Assembly: GCA_016926595.1 (NCBI GenBank)
Contig: JAFGOG010000473.1
Coordinates: forward strand, 1 to 32,863
Direction: 5' to 3'
From: Anaerolineae bacterium
GTDB lineage: Bacteria > Chloroflexota > Anaerolineae > JAAYZQ01
Length of the DNA: 32,863 nucleotides
Shown here: positions 21,158 to 29,114 of the stretch, piece by piece
Layout: every line of letters begins with the position of its first letter
Position numbering within the stretch: position 1 is the first letter of the stretch
The notes under the pieces: model-generated
Databases searched by the model: none
What the model saw: the letters and a program-made list of their open reading frames with translations, nothing else
What the model was told of the DNA's origin: nothing
Translations under genes and position numbers: made by a program

Positions 21158-22423
21158 TTATGCCCGCCGCAGCACGATCTCGAGGCTTTTCGCCCCCTCA
21201 CGTTCACACTCGAACATCCCAGCCAGGCTCGCGCCTCCCGCCGTTCGGCCTTCGACCTGATGCTGACCAAAGAAACAGCGCAGGCGAATTCGCCCGCCCT
21301 CGTCGCTGGTCGCCTGCACGTCGGTGCGCCACTCCTCCCACGCCAACTGGTGTAGTCTTTCGTACAGCGGCTTGGGGCTCATATCGACGCGCAGCAAGCC
21401 CGAGGGCGCGCCCTGCCAGCTGGCATAGTCCGAGAAATCCCACCAGGTCACCGCCTCGACCGCCGGGTGGCTAAAGAGCAGGGTGTACAGCGCCGCCCCG
21501 TACTCGGCCTGGGCGCGCTCGCCCGCTTCGGTGCTCGGCCAATCAGTGTGCCGGAAATGCCAGTCGTTGTCGTCCGCGGCTTTGAGCGCCCCGGACAGCA
21601 CGGTCAGCTCGGTCCAGTGCAGCGGCAGGCCAAACCGCGCATACGTCTCGCACGCCTGCCAGGCCTTTTCCAACGGCCAGGCGCCCTTGTGCATGTGGCT
21701 CTGGATGCCGATCGCGTCCAGCGGCACGCCCCGGTCGAGCAGGTCGGCGACCAGGGTCTCAAACTCAGGCGCCAGGTTAAAGTCGTTGTACAGCAGCGTG
21801 GCCTCCGGGTTCGCTTCCCACGCCCAGCGCATCACCTTCTCTACGCACGCCGCCGCGCCCTGGGCAGCCACCCAACGGCCGATGGCGTTGTCAAAACGGT
21901 GGGACACGGTGGCCTCGTTGACCACGTCCCAGATGTCAACCTTGCCCCGGAAACGCGAAACGATCTCGTGCACCCGCTTTTCCAGCCGCGCCACGACCTT
22001 GTCATCGGCGCAGGCATGGGCCCACTGCGGAAAGACCTCGTGCCAGGCCAGAGGATGCCCCTTGGTCGCGATCTGCTGGTGTGCGCACCAGCCGGCCATG
22101 TCCAGCAGGCGCTGTTCCTGGGTCTCGCCCTTGGTGCGTTCGTAATAACCCCAGTAAAATGGCAGGGTGGCATAGTTGAGCAGGCTGACAAAGCGCTCCC
22201 GGTAGCCACGCTGGAGGGCCTCGTCGGCGACCCCGTCGATCAGAAAGGCGTTGCAGCCCAGCTTGAAGGCGTGGCGGGCGAGCTGCACGCGCACCTGCGC
22301 GCCCGGCAGCGGCGCGCCTCGCTCATCGACCAGGCACAGCTCGACCTCGGCCGTCCGGTGCTGGCGGATGCGCTGCGGTGCGGATGAAAGGATCTCCTGC
22401 ATTGCACCATTTTGCTCGTTCAC
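21158..22423 (-). CDS. Glycoside hydrolase family 10 (endo-beta-1,4-xylanase type), cytoplasmic
   Basis: 421-residue GH10 enzyme. The N-terminal 60 residues form a small beta domain (TAEVELCLVDERGAPLPGAQVRVQL), then the TIM barrel carries GHPLAWH (about 122-128), the acid/base motif DIWDVVNEA (Glu170) and the nucleophile LHWTELTV (Glu272), with GIQSHMH and TWWDFSD also conserved in GH10. No signal peptide is present, so it probably acts inside the cell on short xylo-oligosaccharides or aryl-xylosides. The GTG at 22423 is chosen because AAGGAG lies six bases upstream; the open frame extends to 22516. It stands alone on its transcript and fits with the GH3 and GH127 enzymes in hemicellulose use. 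Confidence 0.94.
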   Translation of the reverse strand: MNEQNGAMQEILSSAPQRIRQHRTAEVELCLVDERGAPLPGAQVRVQLARHAFKLGCNAFLIDGVADEALQRGYRERFVSLLNYATLPFYWGYYERTKGETQEQRLLDMAGWCAHQQIATKGHPLAWHEVFPQWAHACADDKVVARLEKRVHEIVSRFRGKVDIWDVVNEATVSHRFDNAIGRWVAAQGAAACVEKVMRWAWEANPEATLLYNDFNLAPEFETLVADLLDRGVPLDAIGIQSHMHKGAWPLEKAWQACETYARFGLPLHWTELTVLSGALKAADDNDWHFRHTDWPSTEAGERAQAEYGAALYTLLFSHPAVEAVTWWDFSDYASWQGAPSGLLRVDMSPKPLYERLHQLAWEEWRTDVQATSDEGGRIRLRCFFGQHQVEGRTAGGASLAGMFECEREGAKSLEIVLRRA

Positions 22424-22561
22424 AGTAGTCTCCTTCTGTTGCACAGAGTTTATTTTAGATGCGGTCCAACCACGCGTACGCCAGATCGCGCGAGAAACGA
22501 GGAAAAGGTTGATCATTGCCGTGTATCAGGTAGGCAAAATTGAAAGCACAATAACGACAGA

Positions 22562-22924
22562 TCATAAAGGCAAAGCAGTTAATCGAAGCCGTTTTCTGTC
22601 CACGACACAGATCGATTGGGCGATCTTGGCTGGCGGCACCATTTCCAGCACGCGTTCCAACAGCCGGCACATCTCCTCGTCGGAATAGTTGCCGCCTCGG
22701 AAAAGAATCAGGCCCGGTCCCTGTGCCGAGCTCAGTGCCAATAAGCGAGGAAAGTCGAGATCAGCCGTAATCAAGACGCGATCCTCATCTCGTGCAATTG
22801 CCAGCAGTTCTTGATCTGACGCTCGCGCTTTGCCGATATGATAAGCGTGAACACCCTCATGACCATAGGCATTGAGCGTGTCCAGCAACAGCATAGAAAC
22901 CGGCATATCAAGCAGGAATTTCAT
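22562..22924 (-). CDS. DUF5615 PIN-like toxin of a type II toxin-antitoxin pair
   Basis: 120-residue PIN-like protein (Mut7-C/DUF5615 type). It begins MKFLLDMPVS with the first acidic residue (Asp6), then GHEGVHAYHIGKARASDQELLAIAREDRVLITADLDFPRL-type sequence in which the DxELLxxA and TxDxDF motifs carry the remaining acidic residues of the PIN centre. Predicted RNase toxin. The start at 22924 overlaps the antitoxin gene by 17 bases, the usual arrangement in DUF433-DUF5615 pairs. Confidence 0.9.
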   Translation of the reverse strand: MKFLLDMPVSMLLLDTLNAYGHEGVHAYHIGKARASDQELLAIARDEDRVLITADLDFPRLLALSSAQGPGLILFRGGNYSDEEMCRLLERVLEMVPPAKIAQSICVVDRKRLRLTALPL

Positions 22925-23144
22925 CCGCAAACTCGACGATCTGTTCATCGGCTAGACATGCCGCGTAGGACAACGCTTCTTGAATGTCTGCGAATTCCAG
23001 GTAGGGATACGCTCTGACAATCGCATCAGGCGTTTCACCTGAAGCCAGTAATCCCAACAGCCGCGACACCGGAAAACGCAACCCACGGATGCATGGCTTG
23101 CCGCCGCAGACCTCCGAGTTGACCGTAATTCGTTGAAAAGTCAT
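22908..23144 (-). CDS. DUF433 antitoxin
   Basis: 78-residue DUF433 protein, a small winged helix-turn-helix domain: ITVNSEVCGGKPCIRGLRFPVSRLLGLLASGETPDAIVRAYPYLEFADIQEAL is typical throughout (GGKPCIRGxRxPV, LxxGxTpdeIxxxYPxLexxDI). It neutralises the DUF5615 toxin encoded downstream and probably represses their promoter. The ATG at 23144 follows GGAG by seven bases. An extended -10 promoter lies 40 bases upstream. Confidence 0.92.
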   Translation of the reverse strand: MTFQRITVNSEVCGGKPCIRGLRFPVSRLLGLLASGETPDAIVRAYPYLEFADIQEALSYAACLADEQIVEFADEIPA

Positions 23145-23176
23145 CACCAAACTCCAGTGAAAAATTGACTCCGTCT

Positions 23177-23211
23177 GTATGCCTATTATACCATACAACG
23201 TCAAGTATGCC
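23177..23211 (-). promoter_or_regulatory. Promoter of the DUF433/DUF5615 pair with flanking direct repeats
   Basis: On the minus strand TGG-TATAAT (TATAAT at 23185-23190) is an extended -10 about 40 bases before the antitoxin gene. GGCATAC occurs at both edges of the element (23177-23183 and 23205-23211), 28 bases apart, and could be the antitoxin's binding half-sites. Confidence 0.55.
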
Positions 23212-23234
23212 ATTTCTGGCCTGCAAAGCTAGGC

Positions 23235-23687
23235 TCACGGTCCCCGGCCTCTCAGCCGTTGGTTGAGTTCCCACAATGCGGTCTTGTTGCCATCGTATTT
23301 GAGCAAAGCGCGCGCCTGCTCGTACCTGAGCCAGCGATATTCGGAGTGCTCGCGCGAGAGCAACAGCGTTCTTCCGGTGACCAGTACGCCAAACCAATAT
23401 TGGGGGATCACATAGATGTCCTCGCCCCACAGAGAGCTGGCCCTGAACTCGATCACCGGTATGGGCTCGACGGTATCCAGCTGCAGGAAGGTCGAATCCG
23501 ATGGGATCCCCGTCTCTTCAAGCGTCTCTCGCCTGGCTGCCTCAAGCGGCGTTTCGCCGCCCTCCCCGCCGCCGGACACACCCTGCCAGAACCCGGCATC
23601 GGCTCTTTTGAGCAAGGCATACTCGAACTCGCCGCTGCCCACCGCGCGGTAGGGATAGACAGCCACGTTAAACGGCGCTCTGGACAT
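23235..23687 (-). CDS. NUDIX hydrolase (dihydroneopterin-triphosphatase / NudB-like)
   Basis: 150-residue NUDIX pyrophosphohydrolase. The box GGGEGGETPLEAARRETLEETGI (residues 39-61) is complete, with the metal-binding REXXEE core. The context FWQGVSGG before the box and the C-terminal SREHSEYRWLRYEQARALLKYDGNKTALWELNQRL match the NudB/dATP pyrophosphohydrolase subgroup, which hydrolyses dihydroneopterin triphosphate in folate synthesis or cleans nucleotides. Ribosome-binding site is weak (GGAAG). It lies 19 bases after the DUF1801 gene in the same direction. Confidence 0.9.
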   Translation of the reverse strand: MSRAPFNVAVYPYRAVGSGEFEYALLKRADAGFWQGVSGGGEGGETPLEAARRETLEETGIPSDSTFLQLDTVEPIPVIEFRASSLWGEDIYVIPQYWFGVLVTGRTLLLSREHSEYRWLRYEQARALLKYDGNKTALWELNQRLRGRGP

Positions 23688-23706
23688 CGTGAACTTCCAG
23701 ACAGTG

Positions 23707-24138
23707 TCAGCCCGAGTTGCTGGCGCTATTCCCCGCTGCCAAGTGGTTCATCGACTGTTTGATCAGTTCGCGCAAGACGTCGAGATCGAGATCCTCTAGC
23801 CTCTTGACATATAGGCAGGATTGACCAGTTTTGTACTTGCCAAGGCCGGCCAGCAGGGTATCGTAAGCGGCAAATCCTGACATAACATAGATGGTCAGGT
23901 TCTGCTTGCGCGGTGAGAACCCGACCTGGAACCACTCGCCTTCGCGCCCGGAAGCATACCGGTAACGATAGCTGCCAAAGCCCACGATGCTGGCGCCCCA
24001 CATGGCCGGCTCTTGCCCGGTCACCTCACGCATCAGATCGAGCAGCACAAAACTGTCGTGACGCTTTTTCTCGTCTGGCACGCCGTTGAGAAAGGCCTCG
24101 ACGCTGGCATCGTTTTTCTGCGTTTTCAGCTCGCTCAC
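23707..24138 (-). CDS. DUF1801-domain protein
   Basis: 143-residue protein of the YdhG/DUF1801 type: KRHDSFVLLDLMREVTGQEPAMWGASIVGFGSYRYRYASGREGEWFQVGFSPRKQNLTIYV is typical of the family, with C-terminal GQSCLYVKRLEDLDLDVLRELI. The biochemical function is unknown; the fold is related to frataxin-like domains. The start is a GTG at 24138 with only a weak upstream G-rich stretch; it is ten bases after the hydrolase stop, so cotranscription is likely. Confidence 0.85.
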   Translation of the reverse strand: MSELKTQKNDASVEAFLNGVPDEKKRHDSFVLLDLMREVTGQEPAMWGASIVGFGSYRYRYASGREGEWFQVGFSPRKQNLTIYVMSGFAAYDTLLAGLGKYKTGQSCLYVKRLEDLDLDVLRELIKQSMNHLAAGNSASNSG

Positions 24139-24148
24139 TGTCAGGTAC

Positions 24149-24997
24149 CTACCCCCTGAGATATCGATCAAACCAGGCCAGGATCTCGGCGGCGATCTCT
24201 GGGGCATCGACCAGGCCGGGGCCGTGGACGCCGCCGGGCACGCGCCGGTGTTTGACCGGCACGCCGGCCTGGCGCAGCGCCTCGGCCATCGTTTCGGTTT
24301 GACCAACGGGCACCACGTCGTCCGCGTCGCCGTGGATGAAAAAGAAAGGTGGGTCGTCCGGTGTAACGTGGGCGATGGGCGAGGCCTGCAGCGCCCGCCG
24401 GTACTCGGCCGAGCCGGGGTCGGCGTCGGGCGGCACCGCCGCTCCCAGGAACAGCGCGGGCGCGCCATGGGGCCACGAGGCTTCGCCCTTGGCGACGAAA
24501 CTGCACGGCGCGGCCCGGGCGACCACGCACTGCACCTTGGCGCTGAGGCGGTTGATCGGGCTTTCGTCATCCGGATCGCCCTGCCCGTCCAGCACGCCGA
24601 GCATGCTGACCAGATGCCCACCCGAGGAGCCGCCGATAGCCCCGATGCGCGCTGAATCGATACCATAGTCCGCGGCGTGATAGCGGATAAAGCGCACCGC
24701 GCGCTGCGCATCCTCGACGGGCGCGGGGTAGTGAAAGCGCGGCGTGGCCCGGTGGTTGATCGTAAACAGGGTATAGCCGGCCTTGACCAGGGGCAAACCC
24801 TCGATCCTCACATGCGCGCTTGCCTTCAGCGGCACCGCATCCAGACCGAGCGGCGCGGCCCACCCGCTCCCGGAAATGTGGATGATGCTGTAGCCATTGG
24901 GCTGCTCCGGGTGATAGACGTCCATCAGCAGCGCCAGGCCAGAGATCATGCCGTACACGACCTTGGTTTCTATACTGCGGGTTTTCCTCTCTGTCAT
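24149..24997 (-). CDS. Alpha/beta hydrolase (carboxylesterase / BD-FAE type)
   Basis: 282-residue serine esterase-like protein. Triad candidates are clear: GGSSGGH (Ser125), HGDADDVVP (Asp226) and GGVHGPG (His258). VVYGMISGLALLMDVYHPE, then INHRATPRFHYPAPVEDAQRAVRFIRYHA, are typical of the hormone-sensitive-lipase-like / BD-FAE family, in which the oxyanion hole is formed by a loop after strand 3 (HISGSGWAA here). Cytoplasmic, without signal peptide. Its ATG overlaps the stop of the 77-residue protein upstream (ATGA). Substrate possibly acetylated sugars or small esters, in keeping with nearby glycosidases, but this is inference. Confidence 0.92.
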   Translation of the reverse strand: MTERKTRSIETKVVYGMISGLALLMDVYHPEQPNGYSIIHISGSGWAAPLGLDAVPLKASAHVRIEGLPLVKAGYTLFTINHRATPRFHYPAPVEDAQRAVRFIRYHAADYGIDSARIGAIGGSSGGHLVSMLGVLDGQGDPDDESPINRLSAKVQCVVARAAPCSFVAKGEASWPHGAPALFLGAAVPPDADPGSAEYRRALQASPIAHVTPDDPPFFFIHGDADDVVPVGQTETMAEALRQAGVPVKHRRVPGGVHGPGLVDAPEIAAEILAWFDRYLRG

Positions 24998-25227
24998 TCT
25001 TGCCGATTGAGAACGCCTCCAGTACGCGACTGATCTGCCAGACGACTTTTCATCGCCATCTCACTCAGCTCTTTTATGCTCTTATCGCTCCAAAGATTAC
25101 GCTGCCACTGGATATAGTCAAATGGCTCTCGCAAAAGCAGCGTGATAAAGCGCTCTGCATTCAATTCGCCCAACGCCTTGATCAGTATTTCTATGCCCTT
25201 TGCTCTTATTTCGGTATCTGTTATCAT
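24994..25227 (-). CDS. Small protein, partner (antitoxin-like) of the PIN protein
   Basis: 77-residue protein: EIRAKGIEILIKALGELNAERFITLLLREPFDYIQWQRNLW followed by IKELSEMAMKSR. This pattern is familiar from small proteins encoded next to PIN toxins in Cyanobacteria and Chloroflexota, so an antitoxin role is likely but not proven. The ATG overlaps the PIN stop by four bases (ATGA) and its stop overlaps the hydrolase start in the same way. Confidence 0.75.
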   Translation of the reverse strand: MITDTEIRAKGIEILIKALGELNAERFITLLLREPFDYIQWQRNLWSDKSIKELSEMAMKSRLADQSRTGGVLNRQE

Positions 25228-25502
25228 AAAGCATCCTCCATACGCTTGACAAAATCCAGTAGGCCCACAACGCGTATCCTTTCAAGATCGTGCAGCCTTC
25301 TGATCAAGAGATCATCTGTGGTAATAAAGTAATCCACTTTTGCTTCGATGGCGCAAGCGATGTGTAGTGCATCTTTGCTGCTTATGCCCCACGGCAACAG
25401 AGTGTGAGCGGTATTCAACGCATCTGATCCTATCATACCACCGAATGTGTCCAACAGCAAGCATTCCGGCACAACATTCGCGGCTGCCGCAAAGTACAGA
25501 TA
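25224..25502 (-). pseudogene. PIN-domain toxin, N-terminally truncated
   Basis: The C-terminal half is an intact PIN sequence: GISSKDALHIACAIEAKVDYFITTDDLLIRRL...RVVGLLDFV. The expected start, with the first catalytic Asp (V/IYxDNCxxNRPFDDQ-type), is missing. The preceding residues look like compressed remnants (RLQVYLYF, IGSDALNT). The open frame continues to 25565, but that part is encoded by a perfect 13-base-pair hairpin, so it is not native. The gene is probably inactive as a nuclease although the partner gene is intact. Confidence 0.65.
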
Positions 25503-25515
25503 GACTTGCAATCGA

Positions 25516-25547
25516 GCTCGGCCAGGATCTGACAATCCTGGCCGAGC
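25516..25547. repeat. Perfect hairpin at the truncation point of the PIN gene
   Basis: GCTCGGCCAGGAT (25516-25528) and its exact complement (25535-25547) enclose a six-base loop. It lies between the GH4 stop and the PIN remnant. There is no T-run, so it is more likely a dispersed palindrome than a plain terminator, though it could stop or stabilise the GH4 transcript. Confidence 0.8.
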
Positions 25548-25585
25548 AACGATACCCACCAACATACGCGAGAGCGATATCGCGG

Positions 25586-26974
25586 CTACTTGATGTAGCC
25601 CAGGTAGTCCTTTTGGAGTTCCAGCATCGTATCCAGCAGCTCTTCAGCCGCCTTGCACTTGTCGACGATGGGATCGACCAATAACGCCTGCAGGACCGCG
25701 GCCTTGGAGCCGCTGAGCACCGCTTCGGCGGTCATGTCGTGCACCGCCACCTGGTTCTGCAGCAGCCCCAGCACGCCCCTGGGATAGCCGGGCAGCTCAA
25801 TGCCGTGCACGCCGCCCTTGTTCACCCTTCCCGGCACCTCGACCACCAGCCAGTCGGGCAGGTCGGCGATCGCGCCCTTGTTGGGCACGTTGACCGCCGC
25901 CTCTTCGTAGCCGGAATCGGTCAGGATCCCCTCGATGATCGGGATCACCCGCTCGGTCAGCCGCAGCTCGATCTTACGCGGCTCGACCTGCGACAGGAAC
26001 CCCTTGTAAAAGATATAAAAGTCGAGGATGCCGGCATGATCCACTGCGTCGTACGCCCACTGGATGTACTCGCCGAAATGGCTGTCGGTCGTGATCGGCA
26101 GATAGCCAAATTTCTCCAGGATCACCTTGAACAGGCCGCGCTCCGCCCACTTGTGCGCCGTTTCGATGGTTCCCAGTTCGCGCTGCACGGCCCCTTCATC
26201 GTGCACGGCCTGCTCCCATTCTTCCCCATGCCGCTCACGAGCCTGCCTCAACAACGTGATGACCTGGCGCATCGTCGGCAGATCCTCGAAATAGGCCGGC
26301 GCCTTTTCGCGGATCGCCGGGTACGCATCCTCGCCAGTGTCCTTGTAGGTACATTCCAAAAGTACGCTAAAGTGATTCAGCCCGCCGGCCCGGAACCACA
26401 GCTTGTCGGACGGCACGCCCAGGATCTTGGGCAAATGGCGAGGCAGCGAGCCGATCTCGTGGCACAAACCGGTAAAGCTGAGATCGGGGTACTTGCGGTG
26501 CACGGTGGTGCAGATGCGGCTCATCGGGTTGCTAAAGTTAAAGACGTGCGCCTGCGGGCAGATCTTGACCACGTCATCGCAGATAGCCAGGATGGGCGGC
26601 AGGATGCGCAGTGAGTGGAACAGCCCGCCCGGCCCGCCGTTTTCGCCGTACACCTGGCGGATGCCGAACTGCTGGGGGATGCGCCAATCCTGTTCCCACA
26701 GCTCAAAGCGGTTGCCCACCTCGATCGAGCTGATGCAAAAGTCGGCCCCCTGCAGCGCCTCGGGGCGCGACGTCGTCGCCGACAGCGTGAACGGCAGCTT
26801 GTGCTCGTCGATAAACGCCTGCCCGGCCTTGGCAACCACGGCCAACGTATTAGGATTAATGTCGTGCAGCACGACGTGGCTGCCCTCCAGCACCTTGCTC
26901 TGGAAAATGTCGCCCATCGTGCCGTACCCAAACTGCGCGCTCCCCGCGCCGATCAGAACAATGCGTTTGTTCAC
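25586..26974 (-). CDS. Glycoside hydrolase family 4 (NAD- and Mn-dependent alpha-glycosidase type)
   Basis: 462-residue GH4 enzyme, which cleaves glycosides by an oxidation-elimination route using NAD+ and a divalent metal rather than two carboxylates. The N-terminal Rossmann loop is LIGAGSAQFG (residues 7-16). Conserved family segments are VYGENGGPGG, FNFSNPMSR (146-153), GLCHE with metal-ligand Cys171, and GGLNHF with metal-ligand His201. The CHE signature is shared by alpha-galactosidases, alpha-glucosidases and alpha-glucuronidases of the family, so the sugar cannot be fixed; alpha-galactosidase or alpha-glucuronidase would suit a hemicellulose locus. The GTG start at 26974 follows AAGGAGG. 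Cytoplasmic. Confidence 0.94.
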   Translation of the reverse strand: MNKRIVLIGAGSAQFGYGTMGDIFQSKVLEGSHVVLHDINPNTLAVVAKAGQAFIDEHKLPFTLSATTSRPEALQGADFCISSIEVGNRFELWEQDWRIPQQFGIRQVYGENGGPGGLFHSLRILPPILAICDDVVKICPQAHVFNFSNPMSRICTTVHRKYPDLSFTGLCHEIGSLPRHLPKILGVPSDKLWFRAGGLNHFSVLLECTYKDTGEDAYPAIREKAPAYFEDLPTMRQVITLLRQARERHGEEWEQAVHDEGAVQRELGTIETAHKWAERGLFKVILEKFGYLPITTDSHFGEYIQWAYDAVDHAGILDFYIFYKGFLSQVEPRKIELRLTERVIPIIEGILTDSGYEEAAVNVPNKGAIADLPDWLVVEVPGRVNKGGVHGIELPGYPRGVLGLLQNQVAVHDMTAEAVLSGSKAAVLQALLVDPIVDKCKAAEELLDTMLELQKDYLGYIK

Positions 26975-27004
26975 AGTTCCTCCTTGAACTAGAAAACTCA
27001 GGTA

Positions 27005-27044
27005 GGGACACCCCCAGCAGTGAACTTGACTGCAGTGGGTGCCC
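27005..27044. other. Hairpin in the GH4-SDR gap
   Basis: GGGACACCC (27005-27013) pairs with GGGTGCCC (27037-27044) with one bulge, and GCAGT (27017-27021) with ACTGC (27029-27033). It could be an attenuating or stabilising structure between two genes on the minus strand; no T-run follows. Confidence 0.45.
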
Positions 27045-27066
27045 GCCGCTCAGACAGATACAGTCA

Positions 27067-27903
27067 TCAGGCCGCGATCCACCCGCCGTCGACCAGCAGC
27101 ACGTGCCCGTTGACAAAGTTGGATGCGTCCGAAGCCAAAAACACCACCGGCCCAAACAGATCGTCCAGCTCGCCGACGCGTTTCATCGGGATACGGCTCA
27201 GCACCCAGGCGCTTTTGGCCGGATCGTCGAGAAAGGGCGCGGCCATCGCCGTGCGGGTGAACACCGGGGCGATGGCGTTGACGTTGACCCCCTGCGGCCC
27301 CCACTCGATAGCCAGCGAACGCGTCAGCTGGTTCACCGCGCCCTTGCTGGGCGCATACGCGGCGTCCTGGACCCGCCCCTGAAAGCCGCGAACCGACGAG
27401 ATGTTGATGATCTTGCCCTTGCCCTGCGCCAGCATCACGCGGCCCACGTGCTTGCAGCATAGAAACAGCGATTTGACGTTGGTGTCCATCACCCGCTGCC
27501 AGGTCTCGCTGTCAAACTCGGCGATCGGCCGCAAAGCCACGATCCCCTGGCTGTTGACCAGGATGTCGATGCGCCCGTACGTGTCACACACAAACGCCAC
27601 CATCCGTTCCACCTGCGCTTCGTCGGTGGCGTCGAGGGCAAAATAGCTTCCCTTTGGATGGCCGGCGGTTGAGCCCCCGCGCATATCCGCGCGCCCCAGG
27701 CCGGTGATGGCCTCAGCCGTCTCTTCCAGCCCTTCTGGCCCCCGGCTGGCCACACAGACATCAGCCCCGGCGGCAGCCAGGGCCAGGGCCATCGCCTGCC
27801 CCAGGCCTTTCGTCCCCCCCACCACCAGCGCCGCTTTGCCATCGAGCCGGAAGCGATCTAGCGTCGACGGCGCCAACTCTACGATCCTCTGCAGATCATC
27901 CAT
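27067..27903 (-). CDS. SDR-family oxidoreductase
   Basis: 278-residue classical short-chain dehydrogenase. The cofactor loop is GGTKGLG (29-35), NSQG (117-120) replaces the usual NNAG, the catalytic Ser is at 169/170 (INISS) and the Tyr-Lys pair is YAPSK (Tyr183, Lys187). VDGGWIAA at the end is typical of the family. Resembles gluconate/2-deoxygluconate-type dehydrogenases of sugar acid pathways. An unusual insert of about ten residues (DMRGGSTAGHPKG, 73-85) lies between the second and third strands. It begins 15 bases after the PPC gene, so it is cotranscribed with PPC, RraA and DsrE genes. It likely oxidises or reduces a sugar or sugar acid released by the glycosidases. Confidence 0.93.
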   Translation of the reverse strand: MDDLQRIVELAPSTLDRFRLDGKAALVVGGTKGLGQAMALALAAAGADVCVASRGPEGLEETAEAITGLGRADMRGGSTAGHPKGSYFALDATDEAQVERMVAFVCDTYGRIDILVNSQGIVALRPIAEFDSETWQRVMDTNVKSLFLCCKHVGRVMLAQGKGKIINISSVRGFQGRVQDAAYAPSKGAVNQLTRSLAIEWGPQGVNVNAIAPVFTRTAMAAPFLDDPAKSAWVLSRIPMKRVGELDDLFGPVVFLASDASNFVNGHVLLVDGGWIAA

Positions 27904-27918
27904 CCTCCCCGCCTTTAC

Positions 27919-28374
27919 TTATTCGGCTAACACGATGTCGGTAAGACGCGTTTCCGGATCGGTTATCCGCCTGGTCTTGACCCCATCGAGCACGATCAGC
28001 CCCAGCTCGGCGCGAAAACAAACCCGCGAGCCCTCTTCCAGATGCCCAACCACCATTGCGTCCCTGGCTACATCGTGGACCACGACGTGAATGTGCGGTT
28101 CGCCGCCGGCCACCGAGCCTTGCAGCGAGCCAACCTCGATTGGCCCTTCCAGCGTCAGGTAGCGCTCCTCGGGTGGCAAGCCGGTATTGGTGATCGTGTG
28201 CAGCTTGCAGATATCAAACGAGCCGATGCCGGAGGTGATCAACGCCGCGTCGATCCCGTCTTGCTGGAAAAAGGCGCGCAGCTCCTCGATCAGGTAATCG
28301 CCGCGCCGGAAAGAGACCATCATCGTGCGCACGTACGGGATGCCGTCCACAAGATACGCAGGAATGACCAGCAT
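27919..28374 (-). CDS. PPC / DUF296-domain protein
   Basis: 151-residue protein with the PPC domain (plant and prokaryote conserved). Seen: SFRRGDYLIEELRAFFQQDGIDAALITSGIGSFD, EGPIEVGSLQGSVAGGEPHIHVVVHD with His94, His96 and His100, and VVGHLEEGSRV. The histidines match the metal site of bacterial PPC proteins. Bacterial members lack AT-hooks and are not established DNA binders; their function is unknown. It lies between RraA-family and SDR genes in one transcript, so a metabolic role connected with sugar-acid breakdown seems likelier than regulation. The ATG follows GAAAGGAG. Confidence 0.88.
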   Translation of the reverse strand: MLVIPAYLVDGIPYVRTMMVSFRRGDYLIEELRAFFQQDGIDAALITSGIGSFDICKLHTITNTGLPPEERYLTLEGPIEVGSLQGSVAGGEPHIHVVVHDVARDAMVVGHLEEGSRVCFRAELGLIVLDGVKTRRITDPETRLTDIVLAE

Positions 28375-28392
28375 ATGCCTCTCCTTTCAGAA

Positions 28393-29088
28393 CTAGAGAA
28401 CCGTATCGTCCAACTCCATGCCCATCGCCTCGTACAACCGGCGCCGCCCCGCCTTGTCGCTGCGCAGCTCCTGGTGGGCATAGCGGGCTACGTCAAACGC
28501 AATCTGGCGCGGCACAACGATCACCCCGTCGCCGTCGGCGACGACGACATCGCCAGGGCAGACGATCACCCCGCCGACGCTGACCGGGACATCCATGCTG
28601 TCAAATTGCACCCGCCCCTGGACCATGCCATGCGAGACCATCGCCGACCAAAAAGGCACCTTTTGCAGGATCAGCTCATCGGTGTCGCGCACGCCGCCGT
28701 TACACACATAACCACACGCGCCGTCGCGTACGCCGGCCAGCGAGTTATTGGAGCCCATCAGGCCCACATCCACGCCGCTCTGATCGATCACGCAAAAATC
28801 GCCGGGCTGGATCTCTTTCATCCACGGGTAGGTGCACACATTGCCGTAATACCAGCCCGACCACCTGGTATACTCCTCGGGCGTCATCTTGGGCATCGGC
28901 CCCTGGAAGGGCAGGTAGCGCGCCGTGCGGGCGATGCCACAGGCACGCGTCCGCCACAGCGGGCGGATCGCCGGTGACATCGAGCCATAGTGGTGCATCA
29001 TACACCAGTCCATCCCGTCGCGCACGTCGGCGACGCGCAGTGGCGCGTACAATTCGAGCAGCTTTTCTCGTTCGTTCACCTCTGCCAT
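28393..29088 (-). CDS. RraA-family protein (HMG/CHA aldolase or related lyase type)
   Basis: 231-residue RraA-fold protein. The family signature is CNGGVRDTDEL with Arg134 and Asp135, preceded by the GSNNSLA loop (112-118) that matches the family's G(E/N)xLA segment. Enzymes of this family are divalent-metal-dependent aldolases or decarboxylases of 2-oxo acids such as 4-hydroxy-4-methyl-2-oxoglutarate; others inhibit RNase E. The length and WMKEIQPGDFCVIDQSG segment favour an enzyme. The ATG at 29088 follows AAAGGAG by nine bases; the open frame to 29241 overlaps the DsrE gene. With the SDR and PPC genes it suggests a pathway that oxidises a sugar acid and cleaves a 2-oxo acid, though the substrate is unknown. 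Confidence 0.9.
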   Translation of the reverse strand: MAEVNEREKLLELYAPLRVADVRDGMDWCMMHHYGSMSPAIRPLWRTRACGIARTARYLPFQGPMPKMTPEEYTRWSGWYYGNVCTYPWMKEIQPGDFCVIDQSGVDVGLMGSNNSLAGVRDGACGYVCNGGVRDTDELILQKVPFWSAMVSHGMVQGRVQFDSMDVPVSVGGVIVCPGDVVVADGDGVIVVPRQIAFDVARYAHQELRSDKAGRRRLYEAMGMELDDTVL

Positions 29089-29114
29089 CCTGACCGGCTC
29101 CTTTCGGGTGTCAC

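Noticed and set aside
19808..22450. GTTGCACAGAGT found at 19808 and 22439
   Set aside because: A shared 12-mer at two places; the first is the -35 region of the dipeptidase promoter, the second has no matching -10. Too little to claim a regulatory link.
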